Of a stretch of DNA of 64,000 bases, positions 33,961 through 45,164 are shown piece by piece; within the stretch, counting starts at the first letter, position 1; every line of letters starts with the position of its first letter. The notes below the pieces were generated by a model that worked only from the letters and a program-made list of their open reading frames with translations, was not told where the DNA came from and did not search any database. Position numbers and translations under genes: made by a program. The DNA is from Epiperipatus broadwayi. Lineage: Eukaryota; Onychophora; Udeonychophora; Euonychophora; Peripatidae. The stretch covers positions 806,001-870,000 of the forward strand of contig JAQFVV010006476.1 of NCBI GenBank assembly GCA_028023455.1. Direction: 5' to 3'.

Positions 33961-34565
33961 GAAATGCTCCACAAGCCAAACAGAATTCATGTGTATGAAT
34001 ATACCCTTATATTTGACTAAATTAGAAATTCTTTAATTACTAAATTATAAATGCTCTACAAGCCAAATAGAGTTTATGTGTATAAATATACTCTTATATT
34101 TGACTAAATTAGAAATGCTTTAATTACTAAATGATAAATGCTCCATAAGCCAAACAGAGTTTATGTATATGAATATAATTTTATATTTGACTAAATTATA
34201 AATGCTCCACAAGCCAAACAGAGTTTATGTGTATGAAGATACTTTTATATTTGACTAGATTAGAAGTGCTTCAATTACTAAATGATAAATGCTCCACAAG
34301 CCAAACAGAGTTTATGTGTATGAATATACCTCTATATTTGACTAAATTAGAAATGCTTTAATTACTAAATGATAAATGCTCCACAAGCCAAACAGAATTT
34401 ATGTATATGAATATACTTTTATATTTGACTAAATTATAAATGCTGCAATTACTAAATGATAAATGCTCCACAAGCCAAACAGAGTTTATGTGTATGAATA
34501 TACTCTTATATTTGACCAAATTATAAATGCTGCAATTACTAAATGATAAATGCTCCACAAATCAA
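33961..34565 (+). repeat. Minisatellite 2, period 87 bp with shorter variants
   Basis: Copies begin AAATGCTCCACAAGCCAAAC at 33964, 34051, 34138 (a 64 bp variant), 34202, 34289 and on to about 34560. The ORF 34358-34558 (minus) is just this repeat translated, as its internal peptide duplication shows. Confidence 0.85.
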
Positions 34566-34639
34566 GAATTGCTAAGTTTAAATGTTTACCAATCAATAAT
34601 GATTCATAAAATAATGAAATGCTGTATAAACCATAAATG

Positions 34640-35065
34640 CTTGACTGTTTCCAAGCTTCTTCTCATAAATGAATTCAAAATGAACTATTGTTAAATTAGA
34701 ATGTTTCCAAGCTTCTTCTCATAAATGAATTCAAAATGAACTATTGTTAAATTAGAATGTTTCCAAGCTCCTTCTCATAAATGAATCCAAATGAACTATT
34801 GTTAAATTAGAATGTTTCCAAGCTTCTTCTCATAAATGAATCCAAATGAACTATTGTTAAATTAGAATGTTTCCAAGCTTCTTCTCATAAATGAATCCAA
34901 ATGAATTATTGTTGAATTAGAATATTTCCAAGCTTCTTCTCATAAATGAATTCAAAATGAACTATTTTTGAATTAGAATATTTCCAAGCTTCTTCTCATA
35001 AAGGAATTCAAAAATGAACTATTGTTGAATTAGACTGTTTCCAAACGTCCTCTCATAAATGAACT
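34640..35065 (+). repeat. Minisatellite 3, period about 56 bp
   Basis: Seven to eight copies of a unit containing TTTCCAAGCTTCTTCTCATA and AATGAACTATTGTTAAATTA, increasingly diverged to the right. Confidence 0.85.
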
Positions 35066-35423
35066 TATAAATGAACTATTGATAAAAAAAGAACTACTTC
35101 TAACTCTTTCATAAGTAAAAATGAAGATGAGTTATCATGTGGATAGAAATGAACTTCGTTAGAAATTGTAAATTAATTGTTATTTAATAAATTTTTCTTT
35201 TTGTTACTAAAAATTAAATTGGTTATCCAGTTGTCCAATTCTGTTTTGTTCTATTGCATCACTCATCAGTTATAGCACTTGTTCATGAGAATCTCATGCC
35301 TTCTGAGCTACGTCTGACATAACTAGACCAAGGCAAGTCAGGTTGTAGTGAGACGGAAATCTAATGGCGCTTTTTGGGAAACCAAACATAGAAATATTTA
35401 GATGTTTTCAGTCTCTATAGTAC

Positions 35424-35530
35424 TACATCCTCTGATGAGCAGGAAATATTGTTGTAGGAGGCATTAACATCTGCATTAGGAATGTCAATTGATAGCTCCT
35501 TCCTACAACATGCTCATCAGAAAATTGTTA
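35424..35530. repeat. Inverted repeat with CTGATGAGC arms, family E
   Basis: Left arm CTCTGATGAGCAGG with TTGTTGTAGGAGG is answered by the inverse CCTCC(T)-like TCCTTCCTACAACATGCTCATCAG on the right. Each arm starts with a hammerhead-like CTGATGAG box, but no GAAA with a matching stem II follows. I record it as a foldback only. Confidence 0.5.
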
Positions 35531-35978
35531 CAGCTGACGTAATAAAACGGTTGTATGCAGGTCCGGTTACAATATATATATAATTTTTATCAATAATCCT
35601 TATCTATTTTTTTCTCACTGACTGCATTGTATTGAATTGCTTCTATTTGAATCCTATTTTTAACATAGCATTATTATTTTTGTATTTATGTTTTGGTCTT
35701 TGTTATTAAATACACTAAAATGTTTATGTTTTGTACAGTTTATATTTCTTACATAACTGAAACACAGGCTTAATATATACCATGTGTCTATATATGTAAT
35801 ATAGGGTCAACATGGGTGTGACAAGAATCTCGGCCTCAGGGTGGCCTTCGAGCATTCCATCATCAGATTTTCAATTGGATGGACGGTAGTAGGTTGGAGC
35901 TAGTCCATTAAAGTATGAAGATTGTCTATCTTAATATATATCTGAGCACTTATAGTATATATGTGTGGGAGATGATAA

Positions 35979-36030
35979 TCTGGACCAACTGATGATTGCT
36001 GCTTTAGCATGAAATACGTATATTGGTGAT
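35979..36030 (+). ncRNA. Type I hammerhead ribozyme, family A, core intact
   Basis: CTGATGA 35989-35995, TGCT/AGCA stem II, GAAA 36011-36014, palindromic ATACGTAT stem III, cleavage predicted after A36022, and TTGG to pair with CCAA. Confidence 0.8.
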
Positions 36031-36450
36031 TATTTATCTTTTCAGCATATATGTGCTTGAGTGTATCAGTGTTATTAGATAGTGTGGAGAATGGTGGGTC
36101 ATGTGAAAGTCTGTGCTCATATACCCTATATTACATATATAGACACATGGTATATATTAAGCCTGTGTTTCAGTTATTACATTGTAGAGATGTCTGCCCA
36201 TCCTTGCATATGTATTTAATGGATTATGTCCTGTACATGTGGGGTTCAGATTGACCTTGGGTCAACATGGGTGTGACCAGAATCTCGGCCTCAGGGTGGC
36301 CTTCGAGCATTCCATCATCAGATTTTCAATTGGATGGACGGTTGAAGAGTTGGAGTGTGTAGTAGGTTGGAGCTAGTCCATTAAAGTATGAAGATTGTCT
36401 ATCTTAATATATATCTGAGCATTTATAGTATATATGTGTGGGAGATGATA

Positions 36451-36503
36451 ATCTGGACCAACTGATGATTGCTGGTTTAGCATGAAATACGTATATTGGT
36501 GAT
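36451..36503 (+). ncRNA. Type I hammerhead ribozyme, family A, core intact
   Basis: Same structure as the copy one unit upstream, with the common GGTTT loop II. CTGATGA is at 36462-36468 and GAAA at 36483-36486. Confidence 0.8.
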
Positions 36504-37049
36504 TATCTTTTCAGCATATATGTGCTTGAGTGTATCAGTGTTATTAGAGAGTGTGGAGAGTGATGGGTCATGTGATAGTCTGTGCTCATATACCCTATAT
36601 TTCTTACATGCAAATCATCAGTGTTATTAGAGAGTGTGGAGAGTGATGGGTCATGTGATAGTCTGTGCTCATATACCCTATATTTCTTACATGCAAATCA
36701 TCTTCATGGATATTAAATTTACATTATCTCATGATTAATTAATTCATTTTAGTCATATAAATTATCAGACATAATGAGAACGTCAAAATCAGATTTTTAT
36801 CAAAGTTTTACAAATATTGCACTATACACACACGCATAAACATATATATATATATATATATAAACGTTGACTTAAATACACCAATTTACAAATACACCAT
36901 TAACCACAAATAAACTATAAATCCGTTGCCAACATTATACATTTGAGAAGTCTGCCTTCACGGAAAAACACTATTAGTGGATTTGTAGCTTAATTATGAC
37001 TAATGATTTAATTATGAATTGATATAGTTAATTTATTATATTGACTAGT

Positions 37050-37286
37050 CACACGACCCACAACTCTCGGTGTCATCTTATATTGCTGACCCACCTGATC
37101 ACACACATATTGAAAGGATAAATAATCACCAATATAAGTATTTCGTGCTAAACCAGCACTCATCAATTGGTCCAGATTACCATCTCCACACATATATACA
37201 ATCAGTACTCGTGTAAAAGTCTGAGTTTGAATCCTGCATATATTACATATATAAATGCAGGTGTAAGCCTGTACAATGTATTAATA
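37050..37286. mobile_element. Family A foldback fragment with 13 bp TSD
   Basis: TATATTGACTAGT lies at 37037-37049 and 37287-37299. A minus-sense stretch with a hammerhead (37126-37173) switches near 37205 to plus-sense A sequence. Confidence 0.8.
37126..37173 (-). ncRNA. Hammerhead remnant, family A, C3 mutated
   Basis: Perfect stem II (GTGCT/AGCAC) and GAAA, but the core reads TTGATGA. Likely inactive. Confidence 0.7.
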
Positions 37287-37299
37287 TATATTGACTAGT

Positions 37300-37935
37300 T
37301 TATCTTTTGATATTTAATATATATATATCTTGTTGGTTTCTTTACTCTTTGATCCATCTAATTAAAAATATATTAATTATTATCAAATTTTTCAAAATGT
37401 ATTTTTACAGATATTATTTATTAATATATTTGTAAAGTCTATGATATTTTATATTCTCTGTAGATATTTATGAGCGTGTTTGAGCTGAGTGCGTGTATTG
37501 TGAGTTTTAAAAAAAATCTATTTTTTTTTTTTACATTAATAATTAAACATAGGAAATGTAGATTTGTTAAGTTCCCTACCAGGAGGCAAAGATGCGATCA
37601 AAATATTAACTGTTAATTGTCATTTGGAGAGTTTGGCAATAGTTTGCTATTATCTTTACATAGTAATATTTAAAGATATATTCAAAGTGTAACAAGTTTT
37701 TGACATTAATAAGGATAGTTTTTATCTAATATAGACAAATATATATATTATTAAAATAGCGTACTGATAATTTTAGTTTATTAACTTTTAAAAACTTTCT
37801 AGTTTGATTTTAAAATATCTCTCCGAAGCAGAAGTTATCAATAGGATGAATAACGCTGCAAACATCCTGTATTAAGACATAAATAGAGAATTTGAAGAGC
37901 TTTAATTTATTTTAGGCTTCTAAAAATAATTCTAT
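37300..37935. promoter_or_regulatory. Region upstream of the candidate secreted-protein gene
   Basis: AT-rich non-repeat sequence before the candidate first coding exon. It should hold the promoter and 5' UTR if the gene is real. TATA-like strings are frequent here by chance, so I do not assign a start site. Confidence 0.25.
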
Positions 37936-37940
37936 AAGTT

Positions 37941-38012
37941 ATGAAAATGAATAATATATTTTTTATAATTTTACTATGTATTCATTTAATAGATTCTGCT
38001 ACAATCAAAGAG
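37941..38012 (+). CDS. Candidate exon 1, signal peptide of a small secreted protein
   Basis: ATG at 37941 opens 24 codons ending exactly at a consensus-like splice donor (GAG|GTACGT at 38010-38018). The peptide begins MKMNNIFFIILLCIHLIDSA, a textbook signal peptide: basic N-terminus, hydrophobic core and a small residue at the cleavage site. It then adds TIKE. The exon is 72 nt and ends in phase 0. That phase fits the exon at 52155-52209, which is open in phase 0. The protein would be secreted; I do not recognise its family. The distance to the next recognised exon is about 14 kb, so further small exons may have been missed. Confidence 0.45.
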
Positions 38013-38289
38013 GTACGTTAGATTCTCTTTAGCAAAATAAATATGAGAGTATAGATAATGTTATATATAATAATAAAAATGTAAATAGTAAGTTATTGAA
38101 GGGTGGGGAGACATTTGAAAATAAATAAAATTTTGGCTTTTTTTTTGACCATATCTTTGAAAATATTAGAAAAACGTATCATGGTCAAGCTTCTATTTTA
38201 TAAACACCCTGCTGTAAATTTTCATTTTTATTTGTATTTTTTTTTTAAAAATTAATTTATTTTATTTAAAATAAACACAAGATCTACCA

Positions 38290-38632
38290 CCCCCACATAG
38301 CTATTTGAGTTGGATAGCTGGGTTTGAAGACATGCAGATGTCTGAAAATTTCAGATTTTCCACTCAATAGATAACTTTTAGATAAGTGCTTGGCTTTGGG
38401 TTGGTATTTTTAGATCTAGTGTCTGAACCTATCCTGGCACCTCTCTGAGGAGTGCCAAAGCACGAAACCATGGTCAGGGGTTGGGGGGTGGTGGTTTCTG
38501 ACAGATATTTTAAGTGCTGGCTCTGGCTAAGCATTTATCACAAAGCTTGTTGAGGAATTGGCAATCCTCACTGTTTATAACTTACAAGCTTAAGAGATAG
38601 GGTCATGTGATCTATGACTCTTATTTTGACTA
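38290..38632 (+). mobile_element. Family C hammerhead element in intron 1
   Basis: A complete sense-strand family C block, from AGCTATTTGAGTTGGATA to TGATCTATGACTC, with a fully intact ribozyme at 38429-38492. No clear TSD. It is in the same orientation as the candidate host gene, so its ribozyme would be present in the unspliced transcript. Confidence 0.8.
38429..38492 (+). ncRNA. Type I hammerhead ribozyme, family C, best copy
   Basis: CTGAGGA 38445-38451, perfect stem II GTGC/GCAC with a CAAA loop, GAAA 38464-38467, ACCATGGT stem III, C38475 cleavage base, and inner stem I ACCTCT/AGGGGT. Compared with 9307 the closing stem II pair is G-C and not G-U. Confidence 0.85.
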
Positions 38633-39004
38633 CATACTTGTATATGTTTATTTATAAGTGTGTGAAAGCAATTCTGTAATCCAGATAATAAAATATTATG
38701 ATGATGTAAATGACATCTTGGTTACAGTTAATGGTAATTTGTAACACCGGGTCCCTTTTTGTTTTATCACAGTATATACCTCATACTTAGATATAGACTA
38801 CAACGTTTAAATGGACTTATCATAAACTAATGAAGATTTTTTATTGCATATGTCAATAATATTTGTGCGAATATAAACCTTTACGATTTTTTTTGTGAGA
38901 AAATTGTTTATCTTCATATGAAAGATTTAAAATATTCCAAATGTAATTATATTTTTTATTATATAAAATATAAGCTATTTTAAATATTTTCTGATGAGTG
39001 ATTT

Positions 39005-39102
39005 TTTTTTTCCTCATGTGTCATAGCATCAGCCGGGAAGCGAACCCGGGATAACTGCTTGTAAAGCGGCTATCGCTGACCTCTCGACCACCAATGCTTG
39101 AC
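39005..39102 (-). mobile_element. tRNA-derived retroposon with 15 bp TSD
   Basis: TCTGATGAGTGATTT at 38990-39004 and 39103-39117 encloses a minus-strand tRNA-like body (39018-39102). The body starts GTCAAGC directly at the duplication, with D arm GAGAGGTCAGCG, B box GGTTCGCTTCC and 3' end GCTATGACA, and ends in a short A tail (T run 39005-39012). This is the cleanest of four copies and proves retroposition of a full tRNA-like RNA. Confidence 0.8.
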
Positions 39103-39335
39103 TCTGATGAGTGATTTATTTAGTTTATAAAATGTTAATTAAAACGAACAACAATAATACAATATTTGCTGTAATGTCATCGTATCTTTAGAGACTATAG
39201 ATAGTAATTAATAATTTTTTATATACTTTAAATATGTATTTTTCGATTTTCAGCGCATTTGATAGGATAAATTATCAAACGATCATAATACCCATATTTC
39301 ATTTAAAAGTTGACTGGTTCTAATGTTTCTGTAAT

Positions 39336-39860
39336 GTAATTTTCACTACATTACTCTCATGCAAGGTAGAGACCGATTTCTTGTGGAAGGATATAATCTT
39401 ATATGACCAAAAATATGTGAAAAAGTTGTACAATGCCCAAGATGAACATTTTATGCTAAACCAGCACTCATCAGTTGGCCTAGATCACAATTTCGAATGC
39501 ATATCTTTATCATTGTTCAGCATACATAGATCACCAATTACTACAGTCTAATTGAGAAGTGACAGTCTTACTGCCCTCACATCCCACTTAATGGAAGTAT
39601 ATTAACAATTTTTATTAGTTATTCATTGGACAAGAGATTATCCACTTAATGAATAATATTTTTATGGTGTAATTTTCATTACAGCACTCCCATGCAAGGT
39701 GGTGTCTGGGCCATAAAATAAGTGCAGGTTCAGAAGAAAGGTGCCTCTTGAGGATCATACATTTTTCCACATGTCTTTGGTCATATGTTTATGATTGCAC
39801 ACCTCCACAACATGTTAAAAGTGGTACCATGAGTGTATTGGCCATTATTAATTAGTCATT
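39336..39860 (-). mobile_element. Family A-related element, partial tandem
   Basis: The GTAATTTTCACTACA block at 39336 recurs at 39669 (offset 333). Between them lies a degenerate hammerhead (39433-39486). Flanking sequence is diverged from other A copies and resembles G in its ribozyme (GCCCAAGATG end), so it may link A and G. Confidence 0.6.
39433..39486 (-). ncRNA. Hammerhead remnant, A/G type, GAAA mutated
   Basis: CTGATGA with GTGCT/AGCAT stem II is intact, but the GAAA box reads AAAA (G12 changed). Predicted inactive. Confidence 0.7.
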
Positions 39861-40199
39861 ATCATTATAAAACATAAATACAGTAAGAGGACTTTAAAGT
39901 TGACTTTTATTAACTGAGGACCATTCAAATAACCATAAACTAAATTACATAGATATCTATCCATATATTATACATCATTAGTTCCACAATAGTTTAAGAA
40001 TCACAAGAACTCTAGTGACTATAAACAAGAGAAAATATATACAATCAATCTATTCTATTATTAAATATTACCCTGGAATAATTTAAAATAAAATAATGAT
40101 TAATAAATTTATTGATTAGAATAATGTTAAAAAGAAATAAAGTCTGATGAACACTATATTACATATGAATTATTCTAATTTTGATTATTTACAAATAAC

Positions 40200-40900
40200 A
40201 GATACTATTTTTATAGATTGCAGAATGTTTCAGTATGAAATACAGTACTTATATTGGAAATCATTTATCTGAAATCACATGTATGTGGTCATGTGTATCA
40301 GTTGTATAAGATGAAGTGGATGACTAAAGAAAGCTTGAAAATCTAGGTTCAAACCCCTTTAATTACCTCTAGCTTAAAAGTATATATAATATAATTGTAT
40401 TTAAATATTACATATTCAGCCTATTTGCGGACCATTTCTCTTCTGTATTTTAAATGGGCTTAAGGTCCTGCATATGAGGAGTTAGAATGACTTATGGTCA
40501 ACATGGGTATGACAGCAAAATTGGCAAAGAGGGGTGTGGAACATGCCACCATCAGATTTTCAATGATATGAATATCTGAAGAGTTGGAAAGTGGAGAATA
40601 TTGAAGCCTGTTCATTAAAGTTTGAAGATTTGCTATTTTAATATAAACTGAGCACTGATTATATATAAATGTGGGGGATGATGACCTGAACCAATTAATG
40701 AGGTTCAGACAAAATATGTATATTGGATATCATTTATCTTTTTCAAATGTATGTGGTTAGATATATTAGTTGTATAAGATGGAGTGACTGACTAAAGGGA
40801 GCTTGAAAGTCTGGGTTCAAATCCCCTCTAATTACATCTAACTTAAAAGTATATATAATATACTTGTATTTAAATGTTAAATATATAATTTGTAAATGGT
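40200..40900 (+). mobile_element. Family A tandem, old diverged copy with pol III boxes
   Basis: Two sense units with offset about 470 bp. The hammerheads are badly decayed (40215-40255 only the GAAATAC part; 40686-40735 core lost). Downstream, GGGTTCAAATCCCC (40813-40826) and GGTTCAAACCCC (about 40349) match the pol III B box. An A-box-like TTAGTTGTATAAGATGG lies 30-50 nt upstream (40766-40782). This is the best view of the tRNA-like promoter half of family A. Confidence 0.7.
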
Positions 40901-41647
40901 ATTAAATAATCACTAGATGTATTTATACATATGTTATGTCTAATAATACCAAAGGTTCCAATTATTAATGAAAACTAAATATTTTATTTTAATATATAAA
41001 TAATAAATGATTTTAGATATATGAGGACACATATAACTATACACCCATGTGGGCATTATAATACAGAAGTAATATTTCATTTGTTCATAATAAATTCATT
41101 AGTCATACGCTATTTCATTTTAACATGATATAAATAATTAAATGCATATATAATATCAGTACACACAAACATGCATATTCTAATATAAAATATTTGAATT
41201 ATTAATTATCTTAACATTTAAACTGAATTATTTTTGCAATCTAATTATAACAATGCAAATATATTGAACCATTCCAATATCTTTCATATCTTAAAAAAAG
41301 ACACATTTGACATTTGTCTAACTGTAAGACATCTTTCATGAATGATATAATAAAATTTTGAGAAAATATGCCTAGAGTTTCTATTCTCTGGACACTCTTA
41401 AATTTATTTAGATTTTTCATTGGTTAGTCACTTTATTTTCTTCTTAAGCATTTTTTATTTCTAGTAATTTCTTGGACAGCTGTTCTAATTTTATTCAAAA
41501 ATAGTATCTCCAGTTATTATAAATCTGTTTTTTTCTGTTTTGTAAACAAAAACAATTTGAAGTGATTAGCTTTTCCTCCATCATTTTTTCAAACTACATT
41601 AACAATTATATATATTTTTAGTAGTCAATTTATTTATTTATTTGCAT

Positions 41648-41706
41648 ATATATATATATGATCACTAGATGGAGCTATTGGTAAAGTTCCATCTAGTGAT
41701 CATAAA
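41648..41706. repeat. Short perfect palindrome
   Basis: ATGATCACTAGATGGA and its inverse TCCATCTAGTGATCAT flank a loop of about 17 bp. The function is unknown. Confidence 0.5.
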
Positions 41707-42182
41707 ATGCAAGCTAAAGGCAAGTTACAAAATTTATAACTTGTTTTGTTTATCATATTTTTATATATATATAAAGTAGCATGTATATATATGATATAGC
41801 ACTAAATTTTAAATAGTATACTGGTTTCTGATATAAATTGCCAATGTGACCCATTCTGGTCAACAAATATAAATGGTGACAGTTTTCAAATCTGCCTAGC
41901 TTTGATAATTTCCAAACTTCATCCGTGACCTAGTAGACATATATGAGTTTTAAAACACCACAGAAATGCTATCCTAATACTTTCCCAGTAGTTCAAACTC
42001 AGTGAAGATGGAAACTAACAGCAAAATCTCTTCCTTGAGATTGATTTTATACATTCAGTTAATCTGAACTATTATTTATAATATATATGATGGAATGTAT
42101 AAACAGAAGAATTAACATTTAATAATTTCTCAGATTAATAAAAACAAGATAACTAAATGATCATTGTTTTGTTTTTTAATTT

Positions 42183-42490
42183 ATAGATATAATAAACACC
42201 TCCATCCTTCCCCATTCTTTTTAAATTCACTTAAATGGGGAAGGATGGAAGTGTTTATTATATCTATAAGATATTATACATGGGAAAGAGAAAGGTTAAT
42301 AACTCCGTGTGTGTAAAATAAATAAAAAATCATGTATATTAATCTTTAACTGAGGTTTAAAGTTTATATCTGTGCTAGAAATAATCTCTAGTTTTGATAA
42401 TGATTAGTAATAATCATTATTGTATTTTTCTGAAATGGATGGCATCAAAGTTGTGAGTGGAGAAAGTTTGACAATGATAAATGAAAATAT
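42183..42490. repeat. Family G foldback copy without ribozyme
   Basis: ATAATAAACACCTCCATCC.. and its inverse form a hairpin (42187-42266), followed by a sense-inverted G sequence to about 42490 that matches 54550-54825 and the array at 53.2-54.4 kb. The switch point precedes the hammerhead, so no ribozyme is present. Confidence 0.7.
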
Positions 42491-43229
42491 AACAATTTTT
42501 TAATTTACATTTATCAAAACTAGAAATATGTATATTACAAAGAAAAAAACATTATTGTTTTAGACAAAAATATTTTTTTTATTTTGTAACAATATAGATT
42601 TTTTGTCAAAATTAGAAACAGGCTTTTTCTTTATGTGATTTGAAATAATTTACAATATTTAAACAGACTTTATTTTAAATAAATATATGTGTTAATTTTT
42701 ATTTTTCCTTTTAAGCTTTAAATATATATGTGTGAAAACATTATATTGTGTACAACGAGACAAATCTGCTTTAATATATATAATTTAACAAATTGAATGT
42801 AGTTGTAAAAGTAGTATATTCATTGTATACAATGAAGCAGTACAAAAGTAAATGACTTCAATTATATTTTATCTACAAAAAAAGTAAGTAAACAAACCAA
42901 AAAAAACCCATTAAAATTAATAAATTTACTACATTTTATAATGAACAACAATTTTTCTATTTCTATTATTTTTAAGTTTTTAGTACTGACCCAGTAAATG
43001 AAAATATAAAACTATTGTATTTTAGATTGTCTGGACACTTATATTTGATATATATAGTACCGATATCTTAGCTGTACATATAATAATTTTTGTCTAAAAT
43101 TATTGAAATAAAAAATTTCATAAACAACGTAAAGTTTAAAATTGATAATGAATAATAAAATCAACAAGATGTCCATAAATAATCGAATTATAAACAAAGA
43201 AAAACATTTCGTTTGAAATAAATAAATAA

Positions 43230-44880
43230 ATGTATAAAAATCTAGAGTTATTATCAGTAAAAGTACAAGGACTTAATTAGAAGGGGGGAGAGGGTTTGCT
43301 TTAGAAATGTTAAAACTAAAAGTTTAAAGATTGATTGAAAGGGGGAGGGAATTAACAATTTTAGAAAGTAAATAAGAGTGCAAGTATGACAGTTCAAGAA
43401 ATAAATCGTATAAAATTAAAAGTGCTTTCTCTCTTCGCTTAAAATATTAAAGAAAAAAAAGAAAGACAAGTTAAAACTAAAAGTTTAAAATGTAAATCTT
43501 TTATATAAATTAAAAATATCTCTTATCATTTAATTTGAGGAAAAAAAGTCTTTTCCTTAATTAAAAAAAGGGTAAATATATATGTGCATTAATAGCGATT
43601 GTAAATATAGGTAATAGTAAGATAAATGTGTGCATATTGATAAAATAAATGTGTGCGGGTTAAAACTTAAAAAACAAATCCAGCAATGGTTACTAATTAA
43701 AAATCCACAAACAACAAATTAGCAATGGCTACCAACTAAGAACAAGATTAAAATCTTATCAAAGGAATGCAATCAAAAATAATGGAGGAATTTCAACAAC
43801 AGATATAGCTGGCAGACATAACCAATTAACAAAGTGACAACAGGTCATCATATAAATAGTCTGGTTTTTCATCGATCAATCAGTTGAGTTCAATCTATCA
43901 GTCAAGTTCATTCAATCAGTAACTCAATCAGTTCTTAGTCAGTCTTCTCATGCATTTGTTAATAAAGGCTATGCAGCGTTGAGCAGCTTTTAGGAGCATA
44001 TGATGAGCTCCAAGCCTGTCCTAAATACCAATAGCCTGCCCAAGATGGAAGTAATGCACACCTAATAATCTGAAGTCAGCCGATGTCTAACTGTCTTAAA
44101 GAAGTGTCATGAGATAATAAGCATAGAAACCCCAAAAACATCGAATCCAACTGGTTGGAAAGATTTTCACACAAAGCAGCAACCAGCAAGAAGACAAAAT
44201 CCTATTGAAAATACATTTCACAACAAACACCAAGAAGTATCCACATTCTGAAATCCTAAGTAATAAATAACATTTTCTTATTTCCATTTCTAATTATTGT
44301 AGCCATTGCAATCCTTAAAGTCTCCAGAGTCAATTACTAAATGAGCTCTATAGTATGCATAAAGAACTATTGATGTGCGTGTTTTTAAATGCCATGTATT
44401 ATTCAATGCTTTTGTTATATTCTACTTTAGGGTATGAATTCTGAGTGTGTGCATGGTCATTATATAAAAATACCATTGTTTATGTTAGTTAAGATTTATA
44501 AAAGTAACATTAGAATAATAAATGTTTAGTTCAAATAAATTATCTTTAAACGTAATGCTTGACGGTCAATTTTTTTACCACTAATTGAAGCAACAATTTG
44601 TTATTGTATTACCTTTGATTGAGCGAGTTGGGATTCCTTAGGCACTGAATTAGTTGTCCATAATTCAGGCACATTAATTGCTTTGGTAATTGACTGGTTC
44701 CCAGAGTTTACTCCGAAACAAAAAAGTGCTTTGAATGATAGGTGTTGAATTCGGCAGCCGAGAAAATCTGTATTTCAAACATGGTCACATTTATATATTT
44801 TTTATATCTATCTCTGGCTTGGTCACAGGTGCCTTCTAGGCATTATTTTTCTCTGCCTAAGGGACCATGGTGGAGCAATA
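43230..44880 (+). repeat. Promoter-like (LTR-like) unit, copy 1
   Basis: Shares an ordered set of blocks with copy 2 at 45165-46830: a G-rich GGGGGAG tract, AGCAATGGCTA, a TATAAATAG TATA box at about 43853, serial CAATCAGTT-like repeats just downstream, AAAGCAGCAACCA, and AACAAAAAAGTGCTTTG near 44719. The blocks lie about 1.85-1.97 kb apart in the two copies. A TATA box followed by a non-coding leader and repeated as long flanks is typical of LTRs, but I see no gag-pol, so solo LTRs or a duplicated non-coding transcription unit are both possible. The minus ORF at 44096-44287 is a shadow. Confidence 0.45.
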
Positions 44881-45164
44881 TTTAAATTGCCTTGGTGTAG
44901 ATCAAATATATAAATTATAATTGTATCATATTTTGTATAAAAGTTTCACAAGTTTAGATTATATTTAAAGAGTTTAAAGTGAATATAGATGTTGTATTCT
45001 CCCTTGGTGATCTAATTAACAGACCATGCGGTTCAATATATATCACTAGATATTTCTGCTATAAGTTAAAATGTATACCCTTTATATATATATATTGTAC
45101 CTATATTGATATAGGCACATATAATTTTATCTAAAATTATATTATTAAAATAATCGTTCATAAA

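Larger units (their letters stand above)
35755..36715 (+). mobile_element. Family A tandem dimer, sense, two ribozymes
   Basis: Two head-to-tail units start at GGGTCAACATGGGTGTGA (35804 and 36259; offset 455). The ribozymes lie 473 bp apart because the first unit lacks 18 bp near 35888. An 83 bp tandem duplication extends the right end (36534 repeated at 36617). Head-to-tail dimers with one ribozyme per unit are what self-cleavage into unit-length RNA would need. Confidence 0.85.

Noticed and set aside
34358-34558. 66-codon ORF with internal peptide repeats
   Set aside because: It is translated minisatellite 2.
33961-35065. CRISPR-like regular repeats
   Set aside because: Repeats are contiguous with no unique spacers, in an animal-type sequence.
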